In this document: positions 41,966 through 50,580 of the stretch, one piece after another
Position numbering within the stretch: position 1 is the stretch's first letter
How the letters are laid out: each line of letters begins with the position of its first letter
Source: UBA940 sp031548515
GTDB taxonomy: Bacteria; Bacteroidota; Bacteroidia; Bacteroidales; Rikenellaceae
Direction: 5' to 3'
Length of the DNA: 64,000 nucleotides
Assembly: GCA_031548515.1 (NCBI GenBank)
Contig: JAVBRB010000008.1
Span: 67,370-131,369, forward strand
Notes under the pieces: model-generated
Told to the model about the DNA's origin: nothing
Seen by the model: only the letters and a program-made list of their open reading frames with translations
The model's database searches: none
Position numbers and translations under genes: made by a program

Positions 41966-43261
41966 TTATTCGGCGTAGGTGAAACCCAACTTTGCCAGTC
42001 CGGACCGTATATCCTGACGATTCATGAACAAATCCCAGATGAGACCTGTCCGGTGGTTCTCCAGCATTACGATTATCGGCCCCTGGTCTATGGCCAGATA
42101 AGACGGTGCAAACCAATCCTGCCCGGGACAGAAAGAGTCCCTGAAGCCATATTCGCCGAGCAGACGCCCCCCTAGCCCATAGTAAAAATATCTTAATGCC
42201 GCCATAGATTCTAACGGAGTGTAAGGCATCGAAGATATTGCGGCGGTGGGAGCGATCACCCCGCGGTCGTTAGTTGGCGACGATGCCGTATATCCGTTCG
42301 GTATATCGCTTGCGGTCAATCCCCAGCACTGCGGGCCGTAACCCGTCTGATTTTTAGGGTTGGCGATGCAGTAACGGTAGTTTATCGCGGCATGGGCCGT
42401 GTTCTGCTGCCAGTAATCGGCATACCGGTCGGACAGGTTACGCGGGTCGAGTCCCAGGAATGAATAATGGGAGAAGAACAGCGGGCCTCCATAGTCCCCG
42501 CCCAGCGGCAGGGTTATGCCGTAGAACTCTTTGCCATTCTTCATCTTTCCGCCACGTGCCCAACCTTCGTCGTAGACTTCGGCCGGGATGGAATGGGATG
42601 GGGAAGATGCGGCCAGCACATATGCTATAAGGCATTCGTTCCAGCCTTCGATTTTCATGTTCATATCCCAACCGTACCGTGGAGACCAGTGCCAGTAAAG
42701 CACGTTTTGGCCGCCGCTCCTGAACCAGTCCCATTCGACGCCGTCCCATATCTCCTGTATCGCGCCGCGCAGTGTCCGTTCGCGTTCGTTGCCGCCGTCA
42801 AAGTAGGTTTGCAACACAAGAAGCCCCTGGATCAGGAATGCCGTCTCGACAAGGTCGGCGCCGTCGTCCTTATGGCTGAAAGCTATTGCCTTACCCGTTT
42901 CTCCATCCAGCCAGTGGGAATAGGCCCCGTGGAAGCGTTCGGCTTTTTCCGTCAGGAATACGACTGCCTTTTCAGCCCGGGCAAGAGCTTCGTCGCGTGT
43001 GACAAAACCACGCTCGACCGCTATTGGAAAAGCCATAAGCCCGAATCCGGAACCACCCGACGTGATGACGTTTCCCGATCCAGACCTTTCGCGGGCAAGT
43101 CCGGAAACCGGATGCGCGTAATCCCAGAAATACCTGAAAGTACGCTCCTGGACGAGTGTCATAAGCTCTTCGTCGGTCATTACGGTCGACCGGGATTCAT
43201 GAGGTGCAACGGTGATTGCGGCCAGCAATAAAGATACGGATAGTAAAAAGATCGTTCTCAA
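41966..43261 (-). CDS. Secreted GH144-like beta-glucanase (glycoamylase domain)
   Basis: A 431-residue protein with a signal peptide (about 1-19). The (alpha/alpha)6 barrel typical of glucoamylase-like/GH144 proteins is visible: QERTFRYFWDYAHPVSGLARERSG near 36, GGSGFGLMAFPIAVERGF near 68, and NQTGYGPQCWGLTASDIPNGY near 305. Characterised members are endo-beta-1,2-glucanases. The start is TTG. It is not in the susC locus. The linkage specificity is inferred from the family. Confidence 0.85.
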   Translation of the reverse strand: MRTIFLLSVSLLLAAITVAPHESRSTVMTDEELMTLVQERTFRYFWDYAHPVSGLARERSGSGNVITSGGSGFGLMAFPIAVERGFVTRDEALARAEKAVVFLTEKAERFHGAYSHWLDGETGKAIAFSHKDDGADLVETAFLIQGLLVLQTYFDGGNERERTLRGAIQEIWDGVEWDWFRSGGQNVLYWHWSPRYGWDMNMKIEGWNECLIAYVLAASSPSHSIPAEVYDEGWARGGKMKNGKEFYGITLPLGGDYGGPLFFSHYSFLGLDPRNLSDRYADYWQQNTAHAAINYRYCIANPKNQTGYGPQCWGLTASDIPNGYTASSPTNDRGVIAPTAAISSMPYTPLESMAALRYFYYGLGGRLLGEYGFRDSFCPGQDWFAPSYLAIDQGPIIVMLENHRTGLIWDLFMNRQDIRSGLAKLGFTYAE

Positions 43262-43280
43262 CGGGTCTGTGGTTTCATGG

Positions 43281-43790
43281 TTATCCGGCGTTTCCGGAAA
43301 AAAGTTTCAGTGCGATATGGGCGCAGGCTTCGGCATCGGCAAGGGCGTTGTGGTGGTTGGTGAGGTCGAAACCCACGTGTGCGGCCACTGTTCCGAGCTT
43401 ATGGTTCGGGAGCGACTTCCCGAAAGCACGGCGCGAGGCCCGGCATGTGCAGTAAAATTCATAATCCGGATACTGCATCCCGTAGATGCGGTGTGCGGCC
43501 CGCAGGCATCCTTCGTCGAACGGGCTGTTGTGGGCTATGAACGGCAGTCCCTCGATGAGCGGTTCGATGCGGTCCCACACGAGCGGAAAATCGGACTCTT
43601 CGTCGGTATCGTAACACGACAAGCCGTGTATGGCGGTGTTGAAGCGGCTGTAGAAATTGGGCCGCGGGCGTATCAGGCGGTACATGGTGTCGGCAACCAG
43701 CCCGTCGCGCACCACCACTATCCCGACACTGCACACGCTGGACATCTGTCCGTTGGCCGTTTCGAAATCTATCGCCGCAAAATTTTTCAT
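43281..43790 (-). CDS. DEDDh 3'-5' exonuclease
   Basis: A 169-residue DnaQ-like exonuclease. Motif I is FAAIDFETA (D8, E10), motif II is HNSPFDEGCL, and motif III is HHNALADAEACA, all intact. Such stand-alone proteins resemble the epsilon proofreading domain and may trim DNA or RNA. ATG 43790 was chosen; a GTG two codons upstream is possible. Confidence 0.9.
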   Translation of the reverse strand: MKNFAAIDFETANGQMSSVCSVGIVVVRDGLVADTMYRLIRPRPNFYSRFNTAIHGLSCYDTDEESDFPLVWDRIEPLIEGLPFIAHNSPFDEGCLRAAHRIYGMQYPDYEFYCTCRASRRAFGKSLPNHKLGTVAAHVGFDLTNHHNALADAEACAHIALKLFSGNAG

Positions 43791-43846
43791 AACCACAAAT
43801 ATAATTATTCCCCGTAATTTTTAATTCGTAATTAGTAATTGAATGG

Positions 43847-43854
43847 TATCTTTG
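43847..43854 (+). promoter_or_regulatory. -7 box just upstream of the cation efflux start codon
   Basis: TATCTTTG ends 7 bp before the ATG at 43862. With a start about 7 nt downstream the mRNA would be nearly leaderless. Confidence 0.55.
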
Positions 43855-43861
43855 TGCGGTC

Positions 43862-44806
43862 ATGACAGAACAGAAGGTACAAAAAGCACAGAAAGACCGC
43901 ACGCTTATATGCACCTCGTGGGTAAGTACAGTGGGCAACGCCGTCCTTTCGGCGGCAAAAATAACGGTGGGTCTCGTTGCGGGGAGTATGGCGGTACTGG
44001 GCGACGGCATCGACTCGGCGACCGACGTGGTTATTTCGATAGTGATGCTCTTCACGGCGCGCATAGTGTGCCGCCCCCCCAGCCGCAAATACCCGTTCGG
44101 TTTTGAAAAAGCCGAGGGCATAGCCACAAAAGTGCTTTCGCTGGTCGTATTTTATGCCGGGGTGCAGATGCTCATGACTTCGGTGACGGCCATTTTCTCG
44201 GGAGAGGAAAGGGCGCTTCCCGGAACCCTTGCCCTGTGGGTGACCGGGTTTTCCATCGCCGGCAAACTTGCCCTCGCGTGGTATCAGTTCCGCGTGGGCA
44301 AACGTACCGGAAGCCAGCTTATCGTGGCCAATGCCAAGAACATGCGCAACGATGTGCTGATCTCGGTGGGCGTATTGGCGGGATTGTTTTTCACCTACGT
44401 CCTGGAACTTCCGGTGCTGGACCTCGTCACCAGTCTTATAATCAGCGGATTCATCATAAAAACCTCGATCGAGATATTCATTGACTCAAACGTAGAGCTG
44501 ATGGATGGCGTGAAGGACGAAACGGTGTACCAGAAGATATTCGACGCCGTGGGGCGGGTTGAGGGGGCAAGCAATCCCCACCGGGTTCGTTCCCGCCTGA
44601 TAGGGGGGATGTATATGATCGATCTCGACATCGAGGCCGACGGCGGCATCACGCTGGCCGAAGCTCACGACATCGCAGAACGTGTAGAGGACGGCATCCG
44701 CGAGTCGCTCGGCAACGTCTACGACATAATGGTCCACGTCGAGCCTCATGGCAAGCACCACGACGCCGAGCAGTTCGGAGTCGACCCCGGCATGATGAAG
44801 AAATAG
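43862..44806 (+). CDS. Cation diffusion facilitator family transporter
   Basis: A 314-residue inner-membrane divalent metal/proton antiporter. Six membrane segments lie within about 20-200. The metal-site motif is GDGIDSATD (about 48-56), with HNxxD-type equivalents NAKNMRNDVLIS (about 157-168). The C-terminal cytoplasmic domain (about 205-295) has MYMIDLDIEADGGITLAEAHDIAERVE. The metal (Zn, Fe, Mn) cannot be decided. The ending has several His residues (EPHGKHHDAE). Confidence 0.92.
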   Translation: MTEQKVQKAQKDRTLICTSWVSTVGNAVLSAAKITVGLVAGSMAVLGDGIDSATDVVISIVMLFTARIVCRPPSRKYPFGFEKAEGIATKVLSLVVFYAGVQMLMTSVTAIFSGEERALPGTLALWVTGFSIAGKLALAWYQFRVGKRTGSQLIVANAKNMRNDVLISVGVLAGLFFTYVLELPVLDLVTSLIISGFIIKTSIEIFIDSNVELMDGVKDETVYQKIFDAVGRVEGASNPHRVRSRLIGGMYMIDLDIEADGGITLAEAHDIAERVEDGIRESLGNVYDIMVHVEPHGKHHDAEQFGVDPGMMKK

Positions 44807-44860
44807 ACGGCAACGGCCGCGGCGGATTTTGGTTTGTTGCAAAAATAGTCCGCTCCGGTT

Positions 44861-45307
44861 TTACGAGCGAACGAGTTCATAGCGCATATGTGCGTGGTAT
44901 CCGATGATTTCGCGCATGTCTGGCGGGATATGCTGCATGTCGTCGTAGAAAAAGAGGCAGGTCCCCTTGCCGGTTTCGCGGAACACGCATTTGCCGACAG
45001 CGCCGGACTTATCGTAGAGTATCGAGATTATCCCGGTCATGGCATCGAAAGTCCAATCTCCGGCCGTTCGTCCGTCCATCGGTCGGAAAATCTCGCCGTA
45101 TCTGCCGTTGGGTACCTGTCCCGGTTCGGGCAATCGTACGGCCCGGTCGTCCTCCATTAAAGCGGCGAAAGTCTCGCGCGATGGCCGGAATGCGATCACC
45201 CACCCGTCGGGTTCGAAGCCGCACTCCCGCCGCCACTCACCGGCAACGCGAAATTCCTGCGCCGTGACATACCAGAATCCTTCGAAACGGGGTCTTTTTG
45301 TTTTCAT
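44861..45307 (-). CDS. Hypothetical protein
   Basis: A 148-residue protein without signal peptide or membrane segment and of unrecognised family. It starts MKTKRPRFEGFWYVTAQEF and has alternating beta-like stretches: GDWTFDAMTGIISILYDKSG, KCVFRETGKGTCLFFYDD and YHAHMRYELV. The arrangement could be a small lipocalin-like barrel, but this is a guess. It is convergent with the cation efflux gene (54-bp gap) and has good codon use, so I believe it is real. Confidence 0.6.
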   Translation of the reverse strand: MKTKRPRFEGFWYVTAQEFRVAGEWRRECGFEPDGWVIAFRPSRETFAALMEDDRAVRLPEPGQVPNGRYGEIFRPMDGRTAGDWTFDAMTGIISILYDKSGAVGKCVFRETGKGTCLFFYDDMQHIPPDMREIIGYHAHMRYELVRS

Positions 45308-45596
45308 TTTGCAAGGCGTTTGGGGGTTGAAATGTTTTTTCTGCGCCCCACAAAAAAGGACGCGGTAACAATCCCCTTTCGGTCGGCCTCGCGAGCCTTA
45401 GAACTGGAAAATTGCCCCGCGCCCGAAGTTGCCATGGCACATACAATGTCATAGCATACTCCGAGTTGGCAATTTTTCATACGTCGGCGGATAACCGTCG
45501 CGGCTCCGCATTATTTACCGCAAATACAATTCTTTTATTTTCTTTTTATCCATCAAAAAGTAACGTAACAGACCGGCAATACCTCTATCGCGGTAT
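45308..45596. other. Gene-free spacer before tamB
   Basis: About 290 bp with no convincing frame. GTTGGCAATTTTTC and similar T-rich tracts occur, but no clear hairpin terminator was seen. Confidence 0.4.
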
Positions 45597-45612
45597 TAAT
45601 TTTGTACATTTG
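45597..45612 (+). promoter_or_regulatory. Overlapping -7 boxes at the tamB start
   Basis: TAATTTTG (45597-45604) and TACATTTG (45605-45612) both match TAnnTTTG. The only early in-frame TTG start (45602) lies inside them, so the real tamB start is probably further in. Confidence 0.5.
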
Positions 45613-48600
45613 GGGTTTAAAATATTACCGGCCTCTGAGAGTTTTCAAGAAGATATTAAAGGTTTTCCTGTGGATACTCGCGGGTATCTTCGGCCTGCTT
45701 ATGCTCGTGTGCGTGCTGGTCTATCTGCCTCCGGTACAGAAATTCGCTGTCGGGAAGGTCGAAAGGATCGTGTCGGAAAGTACCGGAATGCAGTTGTCGG
45801 TCGAACGTTTCAGACTGCGTTTTCCTCTGGGTGTTTCTGTGCAGGGGGCGACTTTGGTCACTCCTGCAGGTGATACTCTCGTGGCTTTCGACCGCCTGAA
45901 AGCCAATATCGCGTTGCTTCCGCTGGTCTCGGGAGACGTCCGCGCGACGGGCATTTCGCTCGAAAAGGCTTCTGTCACATACCGCGACACTGTTTCGGCG
46001 ATGCTGCTGCGGGCGCATCTCGATGCTTTTGCCGTCCGCGGCGCAGGGCTTCATCTGAAAGATAATTCCGTCCGAATATCGCGCGCAGCGCTCAAAGGGG
46101 CCGACGTACGCCTCGAACTCGGCGAAGGTACGCCCATTCCCGACACTGCGGCGGTCGATACGGCGGCATCGGCGGCGTGGAAATTCCGCCTGCGCCGTTT
46201 CGATATCTCCGGCCTGAAATTCGCCATGACGACCTCTCCCAATGAGTCGGAGATCGCCGTGGACCTTCCGCATGGAATGATCCGCCGGGCGGCTATGGAC
46301 CTCGGGACGCGGGACATCGCGGTGAAACGCATCAGGCTTACCGGCGGCGATTACGGCTACTTCACGGGCCGAACGGTCGAGACATCCGAAAAACCGGAGC
46401 CGCCCGAACAGGACCCGGCAGCCGACACTTTACCGTGGACGGTGAATGTGGGCAGCGTCGAACTGAGGCGCAACAAGGCAGCCTATGGTTCAATGTACGG
46501 CACACCCGCTCCCGGACTCGACTTCGAACACATCCGCGCCGACAGCATCGGACTTCTGGCCGAAGATGTTCGTTACCGCGGTAGCGATATTTCGGCGAAT
46601 CTGCGCAAACTTGAGCTTTCCGAACGCTCGGGACTGCGCATCACACGCGGAAAGGCCGGTTTCTCGATGACCGAAAAAAGCATATCCTTAAAAGACCTCG
46701 ATCTGGCGACGGCAAATTCCACGGTAAAAGCGGATGCCGAGGTCGGTGCGGGGATAATGCAGATGGCGGCCTCTACGCCCGTTTCGCTGACCGTTTCGGC
46801 CAGCGTCGGGACGGGCGACGTGTTCCTGCTCGTACCGCTCGATGCGTCCGTAAAGCGCGCTTTGGCCGGGCAGTCGCTCTCCCTTGAAGGCGATTTCAAC
46901 GGTACGCTCGCAAACATCTCGATAAACAAACTGGCGGCCGCGATGCCGGGACACATCGATTTCAACGCGCACGGCACGGTTCGTTCAATCAATGCTCCGG
47001 AAAACCTCGGCGGTCATGTTTCTTTCGACGGCAAACTGCGCGATATGGAATTTGCCAGGGGCTTCATCGCAGACACGGCTCTCCGGCGCCGGATAGGTTT
47101 CCCACACACGATGACTTTGCAGGGCGACGTCTCGTTCTCGCCGGACGAATACGATATTCCCCGCTTCACGCTTACGGCCGACAGCGGGCGGCTCGACCTG
47201 AAAGGCCGCCTCGCCATGCGGAGCAAAGAATTCGGCGCCGAAATGCGCTTTACGGATTTCCCATTGCACAGTTTCCTGCCGCATGATTCGCTCGGCATCG
47301 CAACTCTCGCGCTCACGGCGAAAGGACATGGTTTCGATCCCTTCGGAGGGATGAACGCCGGTGCCGATATCGGAATAGAACACCTGGATTACAACGGTTT
47401 CGCCTACCGCGACATGGCGCTGTCGGCATCTCTTGCCGAAGGGAAGCTCGAGGGGCAATTGACCTCTTCCAACGAGGCTCTTTCGCTCGACCTGGACATA
47501 GGCGGCACTCTCGAACGCGACCACTATACGGCTGGCATAAAGGGAGATGTCTGGCGCGCCGATCTCCACCGCATGGGATTTTCGGAAAGCACGCTGGCCG
47601 TTACCACCAGACTCGACATAAGCGGTTCGGCGCAGTTCGATTCGACGAAACTGCTCTTTGCACTCGATGCCGCGATCGACTCCACGGTGATCCGCATCGG
47701 GGAAGTCTCGCAGCGCATCAACCTCACTACCGTAAAAGCAGCAGCCGACACGCTTACCCGTGCGGTCATCCGTTCGGGCGATTTGGCGGTGGATTTTTCG
47801 TCGCCGCTTCCTCTCGATTCGCTGATGGCAGGTTTCAGTTCGGTCGGGACGGAACTGACACGGCAGATCGACGCCCGCAACCTCAACGCCGACAGTCTCC
47901 AGAAGGCCATTCCCAACATAAACCTGACCGTCAGGGCCGGTCGCGGCAATTTCCTGCGCGAGATGGCACGGCTGCAGGACATGGATTTCACTAACCTTTC
48001 GGCCGACGTCTCCACCACCGCCGGGAACCGCTTCCGCATAGGGGCCGAAGTCTACGGGTTCCGCACGGGCGGCCTGACGCTCGATACGCTCGACGTGCAG
48101 GTGCAGAGGCATGACGATCGGCTGTCCTATTCGCTGCGTCTTGCAAACCGTCCCGGCAGCATCGGGGATATCGCGTTGACACGGGTTTATGGCAGTGTCG
48201 GCGGTAACGAGGCGAGCCTCAATATTATCCAGCGCAACTCGGCCGACAGCGTCGGTTTCCGTTTCGGGTTCGACCTGAGGTTACTGGAAAATTCGGTGAA
48301 CGCCACGATGACCCCGCAGAATCCTATCTTCGGCTATGAATCGTGGAGGGTGGATGAAGGCAACTACATAGAATACGCGTTCGACGGACGCTTCGCGGCA
48401 GACCTGCGCCTGCATGGGTCTGGAACAGGCAAGCATCTGAACCTCACTTCGGCTTCGATGCAGGATATTCCCGAGGGAGCGCTGCGTATCGAAATGGGCG
48501 GCATCGACATCGGCCATTTGACGGACCTGGTTCCGACCGCGCCTCCAATAGGCGGGATCGTCTCGTCCGACCTTACATTCGGGTTCCGGGACAAGGTCAT

Positions 48601-50458
48601 AGCCGCCAAGGGAACCCTCGGAGTGGGGAATTTCACGTACGACAGCCAAAGGGTGGCCGATATCGATGCCAATGTGGACTTCCAGTCAGACGGAACGGGA
48701 CGTATGGTGCTCGATGCGGGGATCGATCTGGAGAAACGCACAGCCCTCACCGCCAAGGGGCACTATACAAAAGATGAGATGAACTTCGCGGTTATCCTGC
48801 CATATGTTCCGCTGTCAGTGGCAGGTGCGTTCCTGCCACCAGAAACCGCTGAACTTTCGGGAACCCTTGACGGAAATATTACCATAAAGGGGACGCCTGC
48901 CAAACCCGAAATCTCGGGTGACCTGGGCTTTACCGGAGGAAAGGCCGAAATCGGGATGATAGGCACCGCTTACGGCATATCCGGTGACCGCCTCACGATC
49001 CGGAACGGCATGCTTTCGTTCAACAATTTTGGCATCGTCGCTCCAAATAATCAGAAACTCGCCATCGACGGCGGCATCGATATATCCGATTTTTCGGATA
49101 TGAAAGCCGATATGAAAATATCCGCGCGCGATTTCCAGGCTGTCAATTCGACCCACCTCGGAGGGTCGCAGGTCTACGGGAAGGCCGCTCTCGACATGGG
49201 TGTGACTGCGAAAGGGCCTTTCGACGGACTTACAATAAGGGGTAATGTCGACCTGCTGCAATCCACCGACATCGTTTATATCCTGCGCGACCAGTCCAAG
49301 AACGTGCGCGACGAAAAGCAGGACATAGTCAGATTCACTGTATTCGCCGACTCTCTCTACAATGCCGTGGCAACCGACACCGTTTCCCGTTTCCGCAGCG
49401 GGGGAATGGACATGCTCGTAGGTGTGAACATCCGCGACGGGCTGAAAGCTACGCTCAGCCTTGACGAGATGAGCGAGAACCGAGTGGAACTTGAAGGCGG
49501 CGGCGAACTCTCCTACTCTATGAACAGCCAGGGCGACATGCGCCTGTCGGGACGCTACACCCTCTCTGGCGGCAAGGTCTACTACAAACTGCCTGTGATT
49601 TCGCAGAAGATTTTCGCTGTAAAGGACGGGAGCTATGTCGAATGGGCAGGCGATCCGGCCGACCCTGCGTTCAATGTTACGGCAACGCTGACCCAAAAAA
49701 CCACGCTTGAGAGCGAAGGGGGTTCATCCAAAGAAGTCAGTTTCGACATATCCATAGCGATCTCCGGCTCCCTGAAAGGCATCGGCATAACGTTCGACGT
49801 GGCCGCCCCGGGCGACCTGGAGATACAGAACGAACTCTCGACAATGAGTGCCGAACAGCGCATGCAGCAAGCCCTGTCGCTGCTGGTCTACAACCAGTAC
49901 ACGGGGTTGGCATACAGTTCGCAGGGCGATGCCGGGCTGGACGCGCGCAATCAGCTCAACCAATTTATTTCCAAAGAAATAAACCAGTGGGCGAGGAATA
50001 CCCTCAAAGGAGTGGACTTCTCGATGGGCATAGATTCCGAGGAAGACGTGACGGGGAATACCTATACCAACTACTCGTACAGCGTCTCGAAAAGCCTGTT
50101 CAGCGACCGGGTGAAGATCACCATAGGCGGAAGCGTCAGCGATAACAGTTCGGCTCAGGATATGAAAGACAACTTCGTCGACGACGTCACGCTGGAATAC
50201 CGCCTCACCAAGCGCGACAACATGTTCCTGAAGGTCTACCAGTATAATACGCAGGAAAGCATCCTCGAGGGCGAGGTGACCGAAACCGGGGTGGGATTCG
50301 TGGTACGTAAGAAACTGAATCGCCTGGGCGACCTGTTCCGCCTCACCAGGGACGGGGAGAAGAAACAAAAGCGCATACAGAAGCGCGAGGAGCGCAAAGA
50401 ACTGAGGGAACAGGAAAAGACAAAAAATAATAATGTCATTCCGAGCGAGCCGGAATAG
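45602..50458 (+). CDS. tamB: TamB-like translocation and assembly module protein
   Basis: A long (up to 1618-residue) AsmA/TamB-type protein spanning the periplasm to carry phospholipid or assist outer-membrane protein insertion. It has one N-terminal membrane segment (about 23-43, FLWILAGIFGLLMLVCVLVY), long beta-groove repeats, and a C-terminal DUF490/TamB domain (about 1150-1570, including GGELSYSMNSQGDMRLSGRY and NELSTMSAEQRMQQALSLLV). There is no ATG near the N-terminus. TTG 45602 lies within the promoter, so CTG 45635 or another non-ATG codon may be used. The last residues come from a repeat element. TamL follows. Confidence 0.9.
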   Translation: MYIWGLKYYRPLRVFKKILKVFLWILAGIFGLLMLVCVLVYLPPVQKFAVGKVERIVSESTGMQLSVERFRLRFPLGVSVQGATLVTPAGDTLVAFDRLKANIALLPLVSGDVRATGISLEKASVTYRDTVSAMLLRAHLDAFAVRGAGLHLKDNSVRISRAALKGADVRLELGEGTPIPDTAAVDTAASAAWKFRLRRFDISGLKFAMTTSPNESEIAVDLPHGMIRRAAMDLGTRDIAVKRIRLTGGDYGYFTGRTVETSEKPEPPEQDPAADTLPWTVNVGSVELRRNKAAYGSMYGTPAPGLDFEHIRADSIGLLAEDVRYRGSDISANLRKLELSERSGLRITRGKAGFSMTEKSISLKDLDLATANSTVKADAEVGAGIMQMAASTPVSLTVSASVGTGDVFLLVPLDASVKRALAGQSLSLEGDFNGTLANISINKLAAAMPGHIDFNAHGTVRSINAPENLGGHVSFDGKLRDMEFARGFIADTALRRRIGFPHTMTLQGDVSFSPDEYDIPRFTLTADSGRLDLKGRLAMRSKEFGAEMRFTDFPLHSFLPHDSLGIATLALTAKGHGFDPFGGMNAGADIGIEHLDYNGFAYRDMALSASLAEGKLEGQLTSSNEALSLDLDIGGTLERDHYTAGIKGDVWRADLHRMGFSESTLAVTTRLDISGSAQFDSTKLLFALDAAIDSTVIRIGEVSQRINLTTVKAAADTLTRAVIRSGDLAVDFSSPLPLDSLMAGFSSVGTELTRQIDARNLNADSLQKAIPNINLTVRAGRGNFLREMARLQDMDFTNLSADVSTTAGNRFRIGAEVYGFRTGGLTLDTLDVQVQRHDDRLSYSLRLANRPGSIGDIALTRVYGSVGGNEASLNIIQRNSADSVGFRFGFDLRLLENSVNATMTPQNPIFGYESWRVDEGNYIEYAFDGRFAADLRLHGSGTGKHLNLTSASMQDIPEGALRIEMGGIDIGHLTDLVPTAPPIGGIVSSDLTFGFRDKVIAAKGTLGVGNFTYDSQRVADIDANVDFQSDGTGRMVLDAGIDLEKRTALTAKGHYTKDEMNFAVILPYVPLSVAGAFLPPETAELSGTLDGNITIKGTPAKPEISGDLGFTGGKAEIGMIGTAYGISGDRLTIRNGMLSFNNFGIVAPNNQKLAIDGGIDISDFSDMKADMKISARDFQAVNSTHLGGSQVYGKAALDMGVTAKGPFDGLTIRGNVDLLQSTDIVYILRDQSKNVRDEKQDIVRFTVFADSLYNAVATDTVSRFRSGGMDMLVGVNIRDGLKATLSLDEMSENRVELEGGGELSYSMNSQGDMRLSGRYTLSGGKVYYKLPVISQKIFAVKDGSYVEWAGDPADPAFNVTATLTQKTTLESEGGSSKEVSFDISIAISGSLKGIGITFDVAAPGDLEIQNELSTMSAEQRMQQALSLLVYNQYTGLAYSSQGDAGLDARNQLNQFISKEINQWARNTLKGVDFSMGIDSEEDVTGNTYTNYSYSVSKSLFSDRVKITIGGSVSDNSSAQDMKDNFVDDVTLEYRLTKRDNMFLKVYQYNTQESILEGEVTETGVGFVVRKKLNRLGDLFRLTRDGEKKQKRIQKREERKELREQEKTKNNNVIPSEPE

Positions 50459-50555
50459 AAAGGCTCATAAAATAGCAAAGGTATAAGTCCGGCGACGAGA
50501 AATCTTCCGAATAGTAATATATAATGTAGACTCCTCCCTTCGGTTCGGAATGACA
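50434..50555. repeat. 122-bp palindromic element overlapping the tamB 3' end
   Basis: TGTCATTCCGA (50434-50444) and TCGGAATGACA (50545-50555) are perfect inverted termini. The left end is read as the last 8 tamB codons (VIPSEPE and stop). Elements with TGTCATTCCGAGCGA ends are common in Bacteroidota intergenic regions. Confidence 0.65.
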
Positions 50556-50580
50556 AATTTGACAAGGATATTGTAAAAAA

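Noticed and set aside
46985..48112. 375-codon antisense frame opposite tamB
   Set aside because: Shadow frame; low-complexity and no family signature.
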